Assembly (NCBI GenBank): GCA_017451665.1
Contig: JAFTNX010000074.1
Location: 1 to 16,930 of the forward strand
Direction of reading: 5' to 3'
Length of the DNA: 16,930 bases
Source of the DNA: Oscillospiraceae bacterium
Lineage (GTDB): Bacteria; Bacillota; Clostridia; Oscillospirales; Ruminococcaceae
Under the pieces are notes generated by a model. That model was not told where the DNA came from and did no database searches. It worked only from the letters and a program-made list of their open reading frames with translations. Position 1 is the stretch's first letter, and each line of letters begins with the position of its first letter. The position numbers and the translations under genes were made by a program. Positions 1 through 6,749 of the stretch are shown here, piece after piece.

Positions 1-617
1 TAAAGCGTGAATACGCACAACAGAAAATTTATCCCGATATGTATGATATTTTCAACGCACTGAAATTCACACCTTTTAATAAAGTAAAGGTTGTGATTAT
101 CGGTCAGGACCCATACCACCAGCCGGGACAGGCACACGGACTTTGCTTTTCTGTAAAGAAAGGTGTGGCTGTGCCTCCGTCGCTTATGAATATTTATAAG
201 GAAATTCACGCTGATTTACAGCTTCCTATACCAACACACGGCGAGCTTACAAGCTGGGCGCATCAGGGTGTTCTGATGTTAAACAACGTTCTGACAGTAA
301 GGGACAGCCAGCCTAATTCTCACAAAAATATCGGTTGGGAAATTTTTACCGATAAAATTATCGAGATTTTAAACACCAGAGAAAAGCCTGTTGTGTTTAT
401 GCTTTGGGGTGCAAACGCACGAAAAAAAGCAGAGCTTATCACAAACCCTGCTCATTTAAAGCTTACTGCTGCCCACCCAAGCCCTTTGTCAGCATACAAC
501 GGATTTTTCGGTTGCAAGCATTTTTCAAAGGCAAACAAATTCCTTTCCGACAACGGAATGAAACCTATCGACTGGAGTATCGAAACCCTAACGGTTTCAC
601 CGACCTCGCCTTTTTAA
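1..617 (+). CDS. ung: Uracil-DNA glycosylase, family 1 (5' end outside window)
   Basis: Removes uracil from DNA, the first step of base-excision repair in the cytoplasm. The open frame runs back to base 3 with no stop (visible residues KREYAQQKIYPD before the first ATG at 39), so that ATG is internal and the true start lies upstream of the window. About 204 residues are visible; family members have roughly 220-230, so only a short N-terminal piece is missing. Seen in order: the water-activating loop GQDPYH, the PGQAHGLCFSV stretch, the uracil-recognition strand LMLNNVLTV, VVFMLWGA, and the DNA-intercalation loop HPSPLSA. All catalytic motifs appear intact. The C-terminus carries an unusual tail (IETLTVSPTSPF) after the usual end near PIDW. 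That tail is encoded by a small inverted repeat. The gene converges on pflA and shares a bidirectional terminator with it. Family assignment is very secure. Confidence 0.96.
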   Translation, partial: KREYAQQKIYPDMYDIFNALKFTPFNKVKVVIIGQDPYHQPGQAHGLCFSVKKGVAVPPSLMNIYKEIHADLQLPIPTHGELTSWAHQGVLMLNNVLTVRDSQPNSHKNIGWEIFTDKIIEILNTREKPVVFMLWGANARKKAELITNPAHLKLTAAHPSPLSAYNGFFGCKHFSKANKFLSDNGMKPIDWSIETLTVSPTSPF

Positions 618-677
618 AAATTTGAGATAACAGTCACTTTTGAGTGACGGCGGTCATCATCTCGCTTAACGCTCGAT
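579..677. repeat. Small-hairpin cluster at the end of ung
   Basis: Three features are packed into about 100 bases. A GAAACC/GGTTTC hairpin (582-587 with 593-598) lies inside the last codons of ung. A GTCACT/AGTGAC hairpin (633-638 with 643-648) has GAGAT/ATCTC outside it (624-628 with 659-663). ATCGA/TCGAT (579-583 and 673-677) bound the whole stretch. It has no obvious reading frame and could be a degenerate dispersed palindromic repeat. Whether copies exist elsewhere cannot be seen here. Confidence 0.35.
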
Positions 678-699
678 TTATAAAGCAAATACAAATAAT

Positions 700-736
700 A
701 AAACTCACTATCAAATAATGATAGTGAGTTTTTTGC
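700..736. terminator. Bidirectional intrinsic terminator between ung and pflA
   Basis: A perfect 14-bp stem (700-713 with 719-732, AAAACTCACTATCA and its complement) closes a 5-base loop and is flanked by T-runs on both strands. It lies directly after the pflA stop codon and about 80 bases past the ung stop, so it should end transcription from both convergent genes. Confidence 0.9.
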
Positions 737-1437
737 TATCTTAAGTATGCCTGAAGTCTGTCAATTTCCTCTTTTGAGGTTTCCGAATATTCAGTAAGCG
801 GGAATTTAATTCCCAAGTTTTCATACTTCACAACACAGAGCTTTCTGAAAGGCAGAAGCTCAATTTTTGTAATGTTGGGGTTGTTATTCTTGATAATTCT
901 CAGCTTTCTGATGTTTTCATAGTTGTCGTTTATGTCAGGCACAATAACCTGTCTTATCCATGTAGCCACATTCATCTGTTTGAGTTTATCAAGAAAAGTC
1001 ATTACCGGTTCCATTTTCCAGCCTATGTATTTTTCATAATAAGCAGCGTTTGTCATTTTCACGTCAAGAAGGCACAAATCTGTTACTTCAAGAAGCTTTT
1101 TAATTTTAGGCGACCACATTCCCCCGCTTGTATCAAGACAGGTGTGTATTCCGTTTTCTTTGCACAATGTAAAAAGCTCAGTTACAAATTCAGCCTGAAT
1201 GAGAGGTTCACCACCCGAAACAGTAATTCCCCCTGTGTCCCCAAAATACGCCTTGTATCTTAAAACCTTCTGAAAAATATCCTCAGCTGAATATTCCATA
1301 CCCTGATTAAAATCCCATGTATCAGGATTGTGGCAATAAGCACAACGCAAAGGACAGCCCTGCATAAACAGCACAAATCTTACGCCCGGTCCGTCGAGTG
1401 TACCAAGAGTCTGAATAGAATTTATTCTGCCTATCAT
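736..1437 (-). CDS. pflA: Pyruvate formate-lyase activating enzyme (radical SAM)
   Basis: Cytoplasmic radical S-adenosylmethionine enzyme that installs the glycyl radical on pyruvate formate-lyase. The 233-residue length is typical for the family. The N-terminus MIGRINSIQTLGTLDGPG closely follows the family pattern. The iron-sulphur ligands are C28, C32 and C35 in CPLRCAYCHN, the CxxxCxxC signature. A TVSGGEPL stretch further on matches the GGE motif that contacts SAM. The ATG at 1437 is supported by an AGGACGG-like ribosome binding site just upstream. The gene follows pflB by 33 bases on the same strand and ends at a strong terminator, so the two form one transcript governed by the upstream ZTP riboswitch. 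Only the standard two-cysteine-cluster-free form is seen, with no extra ferredoxin domain, as expected for PflA rather than a glycerol-dehydratase activase. Confidence 0.95.
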   Translation of the reverse strand: MIGRINSIQTLGTLDGPGVRFVLFMQGCPLRCAYCHNPDTWDFNQGMEYSAEDIFQKVLRYKAYFGDTGGITVSGGEPLIQAEFVTELFTLCKENGIHTCLDTSGGMWSPKIKKLLEVTDLCLLDVKMTNAAYYEKYIGWKMEPVMTFLDKLKQMNVATWIRQVIVPDINDNYENIRKLRIIKNNNPNITKIELLPFRKLCVVKYENLGIKFPLTEYSETSKEEIDRLQAYLR

Positions 1438-1470
1438 AAAAACCGTCCTTTCCGTAGATTTTAAATAGAA

Positions 1471-3708
1471 TTACATTGCCTGGTGGAATGTTCTGGAAAT
1501 AACTTCCTTCTGCTGTTCCTTTGAAAGCTTGTGGAAGTTAACAGCATATCCTGAAACTCTGATTGTGAGGTTAGGATAAGCTGACGGGTCGTTGTAAGCC
1601 TCAATAAGCTTTTCCTTGTTAAGAACGTTAACGTTTATGTGGTGTGCCATCTGTGAAAAATATCCGTCAAGAATTGTAACAAGGTTTACTGTTCTTTCGT
1701 CGTCAGTTTTTCCAAGAGTGTCAGGCACGATTGAGAATGTGTTTGAAATACCGTCACGGCAGTTTGCGTAAGGGAGTTTTGCAAGAGAATTAAGTGATGC
1801 AAGAGCACCGTTTGTTTCTCTGTTGTGCATTGGGTTAGCACCAGGTGCAAATGCCTCGCCCTTCTTTCTGCCGTCAGGAGTTGAGCCTGTTTTCTTTCCG
1901 TAAACTACATTTGAAGTAATTGTAAGTGCAGAAAGTGTATGAGTTGCATTTCTGTAAGTAGGTGTCTTACAAAGCTCGCCGTGTACTCTCTTCAAGAGCA
2001 TAACAGCAATATCGTCAACTCTGTCGTCGTCGTTTCCGAACTTAGGGAAATCTCCTGTTGTTTCAAAATCAACGATAAATCCGTTTTCGTTTCTTACAGT
2101 CTTTACGTCAGCAAACTTAAATGCGCTCATAGAGTCAGCCATAACAGAAAGACCTGCTACACCAAACGCCATAAGTCTTTCAACAGCTGTATCGTGAAGA
2201 GCCATCTGTGTCTTTTCATAAGCGTATTTATCGTGCATATAGTGAATAACGTTCATTGTATTCACATAGAGGTTACACAGCCATTCAAGATAGATTTCAA
2301 CTCTTTCCCATACCTTGTCGTATGTAAGCTCAGCATCAGTAAGAGGTTCCATCTGTGGACCGATATGTGCATCAAAAACATTGTCATAGCCACCGTTAAG
2401 TGCCAGAAGCATAAGCTTCGGAAGATTGAATCTTGCACCAAAGAACTGCATCTGCTTGCCGATTTTCATAGCTGATACACAGCATGCAATTCCATAATCG
2501 TCACCATAAAGTGGTCTCATAAGGTCGTCATTTTCATACTGGATTGAGTCAGTATCAATAGAAACCTTTGCACAGAATTTCTTAAAGCCTTCAGGAAGCT
2601 TTTCACTCCACAGAACTGTAAGGTTTGGTTCTGGTGCAGAGCCAAGATTATAAAGAGTATTGAGCATTCTGAAAGATGTCTTTGAAACAAGAGTTCTTCC
2701 GTCTTCACCCATACCACCAACGCTTTCTGTAATCCACATAGGGTCTCCACCAAAAAGCTCGTTGTATTCAGGAGTTCTTAAATGTCTTGCCATTCTCAGC
2801 TTCATAACAAAATCGTCAATAATTTCCTGAGCGCCCTGTTCATCAAGAACACCATTCTTAATATCTCTTTCAAAATAAATGTCAAAGAATGTTCCTACTC
2901 TACCCAGAGACATAGCAGCACCATTCTGTTCCTTGTTTGTAGCAAGGTATGCAAAATAAGTCCACTGAACAGCTTCTTTTGCATTTTTAGCAGGCTGTGA
3001 AATATCATAGCCATACATTTCAGCCATTTTCTTTGTAAGCTTCAAAAAGTTAATCTGCTGATAAAGTTCTTCTGAAAGTCTGATGTTTTCAGTATCCATA
3101 AGGTTCTTGCCGATGTTTTTCTTGTCCTGTGACTTCATCTCAATAAGCTTATCAATACCATAAAGTGCAACTCGTCTGTAATCCCCGATAATTCTTCCTC
3201 TGCCGTAAGCGTCAGGAAGACCAGTGATAATTCCACAGTGACGTGCAGCCTTCATTTCGTCTGTATAAACTCTGAAAACACCGTCATTATGAGTTGTTCT
3301 GTATGTAAAGTAATCTTCGATTTCCTGTCCGAGATGTCTGCCATAAGCTTCGCAGGCACTTCTTGCCATACGGATACCACCAAATGGGTTTACACCTCTT
3401 TTAAGTGGTGAATCTGTCTGTAAACCTACAATAAGCTCGTTATCCTTGTCAAGATAACCTGGCGCATAATTACAAAGAGAAGAAACAGTTGAAGTATCAA
3501 TATCAAGCACGCCGTTGTTTTCCATTTCAGCCTTTAAAAGAACGTTGAGCTTTTCCATAAGCTTAGTTGTTCTTTCAGTAGGGCCACACAAAAATTCAGC
3601 GTCCCCTTCGTATGCCTTGTAGTTTTTCTGAATAAAATCTCTTACATTGATTTCATCCTGCCACAAGCCACCTTCAAATCCGTTCCACTGCTCGAAATAA
3701 TTGCTCAT
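1471..3708 (-). CDS. pflB: Formate C-acetyltransferase (pyruvate formate-lyase)
   Basis: Glycyl-radical enzyme converting pyruvate and CoA to acetyl-CoA and formate, central to anaerobic sugar fermentation and a source of one-carbon units. At 745 residues it is full length. The adjacent active-site cysteines C409-C410 sit in GIACCVSAM, and the C-terminal radical loop RVSGYAVNF places the radical glycine at about G720. This cysteine pair and the overall match to classic PflB separate it from glycerol or choline lyases, which carry a single catalytic cysteine. The ATG at 3708 has an AAAGGAAGG ribosome binding site a few bases upstream. The 5' leader of about 160 bases holds a ZTP riboswitch and terminator, and pflA follows directly. 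No truncation or odd residues were noticed. Confidence 0.97.
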   Translation of the reverse strand: MSNYFEQWNGFEGGLWQDEINVRDFIQKNYKAYEGDAEFLCGPTERTTKLMEKLNVLLKAEMENNGVLDIDTSTVSSLCNYAPGYLDKDNELIVGLQTDSPLKRGVNPFGGIRMARSACEAYGRHLGQEIEDYFTYRTTHNDGVFRVYTDEMKAARHCGIITGLPDAYGRGRIIGDYRRVALYGIDKLIEMKSQDKKNIGKNLMDTENIRLSEELYQQINFLKLTKKMAEMYGYDISQPAKNAKEAVQWTYFAYLATNKEQNGAAMSLGRVGTFFDIYFERDIKNGVLDEQGAQEIIDDFVMKLRMARHLRTPEYNELFGGDPMWITESVGGMGEDGRTLVSKTSFRMLNTLYNLGSAPEPNLTVLWSEKLPEGFKKFCAKVSIDTDSIQYENDDLMRPLYGDDYGIACCVSAMKIGKQMQFFGARFNLPKLMLLALNGGYDNVFDAHIGPQMEPLTDAELTYDKVWERVEIYLEWLCNLYVNTMNVIHYMHDKYAYEKTQMALHDTAVERLMAFGVAGLSVMADSMSAFKFADVKTVRNENGFIVDFETTGDFPKFGNDDDRVDDIAVMLLKRVHGELCKTPTYRNATHTLSALTITSNVVYGKKTGSTPDGRKKGEAFAPGANPMHNRETNGALASLNSLAKLPYANCRDGISNTFSIVPDTLGKTDDERTVNLVTILDGYFSQMAHHINVNVLNKEKLIEAYNDPSAYPNLTIRVSGYAVNFHKLSKEQQKEVISRTFHQAM

Positions 3709-3752
3709 ATAAAATCCTTCCTTTCTCGATTATCCGTCGTAAGCTGTCCTAT

Positions 3753-3788
3753 AAAAAACAAAAAGACAGCCCACAAAAACGGACTGCC
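3753..3788 (-). terminator. Riboswitch-linked intrinsic terminator ahead of pflB
   Basis: Read on the minus strand, GGCAGUCC (3788 to 3781) pairs with GGGCUGUC (3772 to 3765), an 8-bp stem with two G-U pairs. A run of five U, a G and six U follows (3764 to 3753). The 5' arm shares the GGGC of the conserved ZTP 3' motif. Ligand binding, which stabilises the aptamer, should therefore prevent the terminator from forming and switch pflBA on. Confidence 0.88.
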
Positions 3789-3862
3789 CAGACGGTCGGC
3801 ATAATACATTAAAGTGTACCGCACTGTGTTAACTCACATTTCCGTCAGCGATACCGCTTTTA
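3784..3862 (-). promoter_or_regulatory. ZTP (pfl motif) riboswitch aptamer in the pflB leader
   Basis: On the minus strand the leader has the two-part layout of the ZTP riboswitch. Helix P1 is GUAUCGC (3854 to 3848) with GCGGUAC (3822 to 3816). An internal hairpin UGUG-CACA has the loop AGUUAA. After a linker comes the highly conserved 3' segment GCCGACCGUCUGGGCA (3800 to 3785). The class senses ZTP/ZMP, which accumulates when 10-formyl-tetrahydrofolate is short, and usually activates folate and one-carbon genes. Its early name comes from pfl genes, which fits this position ahead of pflB. The class call rests mainly on the 3' motif plus an overlapping terminator. Confidence 0.9.
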
Positions 3863-3874
3863 TCCCATACACTT

Positions 3875-3903
3875 AGTATAAACTACCCGTCGACTTTTGT
3901 CAA
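3875..3903 (-). promoter_or_regulatory. Promoter of the pflB-pflA operon
   Basis: Minus strand TTGACA (3903 to 3898), a 17-base spacer, then TATACT (3880 to 3875). It predicts a transcript start near 3868, just ahead of the riboswitch aptamer. This is a near-perfect housekeeping promoter. Confidence 0.85.
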
Positions 3904-4061
3904 TCGTCAAACATCATAAAACTTATTAAGGCAAACTGAACTTTTTTAAATATCTTTTTAATATTTAATTTTTACCCGTAAATCCACTATTTTGTTAAAT
4001 TGTTTTTTCGTCAAAAAAAGCAGTTTAAATTTGTGCAAGCCTACAAAATATACAAAAATCC

Positions 4062-4090
4062 TTGAAAATAATGGTTTCGGGTTGTATAAT
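4062..4090 (+). promoter_or_regulatory. Promoter of the PAS-GGDEF-EAL gene
   Basis: TTGAAA (4062-4067), a 17-base spacer and TATAAT (4085-4090) predict a start near 4097. It lies inside the longest open frame, which argues that the first 46 codons of that frame are not translated and supports the TTG start at 4130. Between this promoter and the pflB promoter (3904-4061) only AT-rich sequence is seen. Confidence 0.82.
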
Positions 4091-4129
4091 AATATTAAGT
4101 ATTATTGCTATTTGAAAGAGGTGAAAATC

Positions 4130-6205
4130 TTGGAAAACAGTATCGGAAATATAAATCAGGTTAAATATGGAAAAATCAGAGTTGATATTGACGATAAGCT
4201 TCGCATTATAAGTGCATCAAGGGGTTTCTATGAGCTTTCGGGATTTTCATACAACGACGTTCAGGGAAATCTCAGCTTAAAGGACTTGTTCAAGGGCGAT
4301 AATGATGCCACAAACAAATTCTTTAAAGCTGTTATGAGAAACCTTGAAAAGAGATGCGAAAGCTTTCTTTCTCACGGAATTTTTAACAGCGAAGGCGTAA
4401 AGATTTTCGTTGAAAGCTATGCTACTCTTGAATACGACCAGAATACAGGTCACAACATTTTAAATATTATGCTTTCTGACGTTTCTGAACACAGACGACT
4501 TGACGCACAGATTAAAATGCAGAATGCACGATATAAGATTATTGAAGAAACTACCGACGAAATCTATTTTGACTATGACGTTAAAAATGATATAATGCAT
4601 CTTCCTAAGAAGTATTTTGATGAGGTTTCAAAGAAATATAATCTTGCAAAATACTGGAGAAACGATTCCCCACGTCAGAATGTTCACCCTGACGACTACG
4701 ATAATTATAAGGAAAAATGGGAAAGATGCCTTAAAAATCAGGAGTCATGCGTAATTGAATTCAGAACAAAAACTTTTACAGCTGACGGTAGCTACGAGTG
4801 GTACAGACTTCCTCTGTCGTCAATTACCGACGAGACAGGAAAGGTTGTTTCTGCTTTTGGCAGAATGTACCCTATAAACCACGAAAAACAGCTTAGTGAA
4901 AAAATCAATACCGACAAGCAGGTTATTGAAAAGCTGTCAACAACAGACCACCTTACAGGGCTTTATAACAGAAATACCTTTAAACAAAAGGCTTCTGAAA
5001 AGCTGGCTGAATATAACGAAAAGCGTAGCTATGCCGTTATTTATTCGGATATCAACGACTTCTCATATATCAACGATAACTTCGGCTATGATGAAGGAAA
5101 CAAGGTTCTTTGTGAATTCGCAAGACTTATTGAGGGCAACAGCCCTGACGTCATTTCATGCAGAATTTATTCAGACTACTTCCTTACATTCCTTATCTGT
5201 GATAATCAGGACGAAATCATTAGCGCTGCCACAAAGGTAAATGATATTTTCACAAATTCCCTTAAAGGAAAATACCCTGCAAGTGACATTCACGTTTCAA
5301 CAGGTGTGTATTTCTTTAACAAAAACGGAAACCGTGATATTACTATCGCTATCGACAACGCTAACCTTGCACGTCGTTCCGTTAAGGGCAGTAAAGACGT
5401 GCCTTGTGGGATTTATTCCGAATCTTTAAGAAGAAAAAGAAGTCACGACCAGACAATTGCAAGTGAACTTCATTCTGCTATCGAAAACGGATATATTGAA
5501 ACCTTTTTACAGCCGAAATTCTCACTTACAACAAGAGAAATTATCGGTGCTGAGGCGCTTGCAAGATGGCGTAATTACGACGGTACATACAAACTGCCTT
5601 TTGAATTTATCGACGTTCTTGAAAAGGTAGGATATATCGTTGAGCTCGACTACTGCATTTATGAAACAGTTTTAAAAACTATGAAAAAGTGGAAGGAACA
5701 AGGCAAAAAGCTGTTCCCTGTTTCAGTTAACTTCTCACGACTCCACACACTCAAGGATGACTTTGTTGAAAACATCATTGAGATGGCTGACAACTACGGA
5801 GTTGACAAGGAACTGATTGAAATTGAGGTTACTGAAAGTGCTTTTGCTGCCGACTCAAAGACAATGTCACAGAATTTAGCAAAGCTCCGTGAGGCAGGCT
5901 TTAAGATTGACATTGACGACTTCGGAATCGGCTACTCTTCACTTTCAATGCTTATGACTGCACCGATTGACACTGTTAAGGTCGATAAACTGTTTATCGA
6001 CAACATTGTTCATTCAGAGCTTGAGCGTGAATACGTTAAGCAGATTTGTATTCTTATCGCAACCACCAAGAAAAACGTTGTTTTTGAAGGTGTTGAAACC
6101 GAAGAACAGGCTGCATTTTTAAGCGACTGGGGATTTTCAATCGCACAAGGCTGGCTGTTTGACAAGGCCCTCGCAATCGAAGCCTTTGAGAAAAAGTATA
6201 TGTAA
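4130..6205 (+). CDS. PAS-PAS-GGDEF-EAL protein, probable cyclic di-GMP phosphodiesterase
   Basis: Predicted cytoplasmic signalling protein of 691 residues with no membrane segments. The TTG at 4130 was chosen because AGAGGTG lies 6-7 bases upstream and a promoter ends at 4090; the open frame extends to an ATG at 3992 but that is upstream of the promoter. Order: an N-terminal PAS-like domain (about 10-125), a second PAS/PAC domain (about 130-255), a GGDEF domain starting at TTDHLTGLYNRNTF (about 270-435) and an EAL domain (about 440-690). The GGDEF signature is replaced by YSDYF (347-351), so cyclase activity is unlikely. The EAL domain keeps E475 of EAL, N534 (SVNFS), E566 (EVTES), D596-D597 (DDFG), K617 (VKVDK), E656 (GVETEEQ) and Q673 (AQGW), the set needed to cleave cyclic di-GMP to pGpG. 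The degenerate GGDEF may bind GTP and regulate it. It appears to be transcribed alone. Confidence 0.9.
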   Translation: MENSIGNINQVKYGKIRVDIDDKLRIISASRGFYELSGFSYNDVQGNLSLKDLFKGDNDATNKFFKAVMRNLEKRCESFLSHGIFNSEGVKIFVESYATLEYDQNTGHNILNIMLSDVSEHRRLDAQIKMQNARYKIIEETTDEIYFDYDVKNDIMHLPKKYFDEVSKKYNLAKYWRNDSPRQNVHPDDYDNYKEKWERCLKNQESCVIEFRTKTFTADGSYEWYRLPLSSITDETGKVVSAFGRMYPINHEKQLSEKINTDKQVIEKLSTTDHLTGLYNRNTFKQKASEKLAEYNEKRSYAVIYSDINDFSYINDNFGYDEGNKVLCEFARLIEGNSPDVISCRIYSDYFLTFLICDNQDEIISAATKVNDIFTNSLKGKYPASDIHVSTGVYFFNKNGNRDITIAIDNANLARRSVKGSKDVPCGIYSESLRRKRSHDQTIASELHSAIENGYIETFLQPKFSLTTREIIGAEALARWRNYDGTYKLPFEFIDVLEKVGYIVELDYCIYETVLKTMKKWKEQGKKLFPVSVNFSRLHTLKDDFVENIIEMADNYGVDKELIEIEVTESAFAADSKTMSQNLAKLREAGFKIDIDDFGIGYSSLSMLMTAPIDTVKVDKLFIDNIVHSELEREYVKQICILIATTKKNVVFEGVETEEQAAFLSDWGFSIAQGWLFDKALAIEAFEKKYM

Positions 6206-6206
6206 A

Positions 6207-6478
6207 AAAAGTCCAATACTTAGGGCGAGTTGTCATAGAGAAGTATTACACGGACCTATTGAGGAAAACCCTTTTGAAAAAGGGTTATTCCTCAAACTCC
6301 TTTCCTAAAACTTTCAATTTAAAATCCCATATAGGACAATATATCCTATATGGGATTTTATACTAAAAGTCTTTGGAAGGGGGGCTTGGGGGGACAACCT
6401 TTCTTCAGAAAGGTTTCATCCCGATAAGTTCATATAATATACTTTTTTATAACAATCCGCCTTAAGGATTGGACTTTT
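6207..6478. repeat. 272-bp imperfect inverted-repeat (long hairpin) element
   Basis: The whole gap between two convergent genes is one long foldback. The outermost 21 bases (6207-6227 with 6458-6478) match at 19 positions. The arms then continue, about three quarters identical by eye, to a perfect 17-bp centre (6320-6336 with 6344-6360) around a 7-base loop. Each arm contains its own local hairpin: AACCCTTTT/AAAAGGGTT on the left and AACCTTTCT/AGAAAGGTT on the right. No reading frame of note. It could be a miniature inverted-repeat transposable element, or a bidirectional terminator expanded by insertion. It begins two bases after the EAL stop codon and reaches to within two bases of the next gene's stop codon. 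Confidence 0.75.
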
Positions 6479-6479
6479 A

Positions 6480-6701
6480 TTAATCATCAACTGCATTTGT
6501 GTATTTTTTTCCACATTCCGGGCAACGCACCGAGTATTCATTTTCATAGTGGGTTAAAAACAAAAGCTTAAACCATTCTCTTTTGAATTTGTGGCCACAT
6601 ACCGGGCAGACAAAAGTCTTTTTTGAAAGTGAAATTCCGTTTGCTGCAAGTGCAACAGCCACAGCTATAAACAAAATTAAAAGTACAATTAAAATCTGCA
6701 T
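6480..6701 (-). CDS. Small membrane protein with a zinc-ribbon-like tail
   Basis: 73 residues. Residues 2-21 form one hydrophobic helix that would anchor the protein in the membrane. The cytoplasmic remainder has two CxxC pairs, C32/C35 (VCPVCGHKF) and C60/C63 (RCPECGKKY), typical of a zinc ribbon or a rubredoxin-like knuckle. The start is secure: GGAGG lies 5-6 bases ahead of the ATG at 6701. The ribosome binding site comes about 6-10 bases after the T-run of the upstream gene's terminator, leaving no room for a promoter of its own, so expression depends on read-through. The stop codon sits just outside the long inverted repeat. No specific family recognised; a DNA- or protein-binding accessory role is only a guess. 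Confidence 0.8.
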   Translation of the reverse strand: MQILIVLLILFIAVAVALAANGISLSKKTFVCPVCGHKFKREWFKLLFLTHYENEYSVRCPECGKKYTNAVDD

Positions 6702-6715
6702 AATGTCCTCCTGTC

Positions 6716-6744
6716 AAAAAAGCGATTCACAAGGAATCGCTTTT
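6716..6744 (-). terminator. Terminator after the P-type-ATPase-like gene
   Basis: Stem 6718-6728 with 6734-6744 (AAAAGCGATTC and its complement), 5-base loop, six T on the minus strand. It lies 6 bases past the stop codon of the 820-residue gene and directly ahead of the ribosome binding site of the 73-residue gene. Confidence 0.85.
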
Positions 6745-6749
6745 ATTGT

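Noticed and set aside
1939..2475. 178-codon plus-strand frame inside pflB
   Set aside because: It is a complementary-strand shadow of a highly conserved coding region, with no ribosome binding site and a Ser/Cys/His-rich product.
3992..4129. N-terminal 46-codon extension of the GGDEF-EAL reading frame from the ATG at 3992
   Set aside because: A good promoter (4062-4090) lies inside it, its composition is not domain-like, and a clear ribosome binding site precedes the TTG at 4130.
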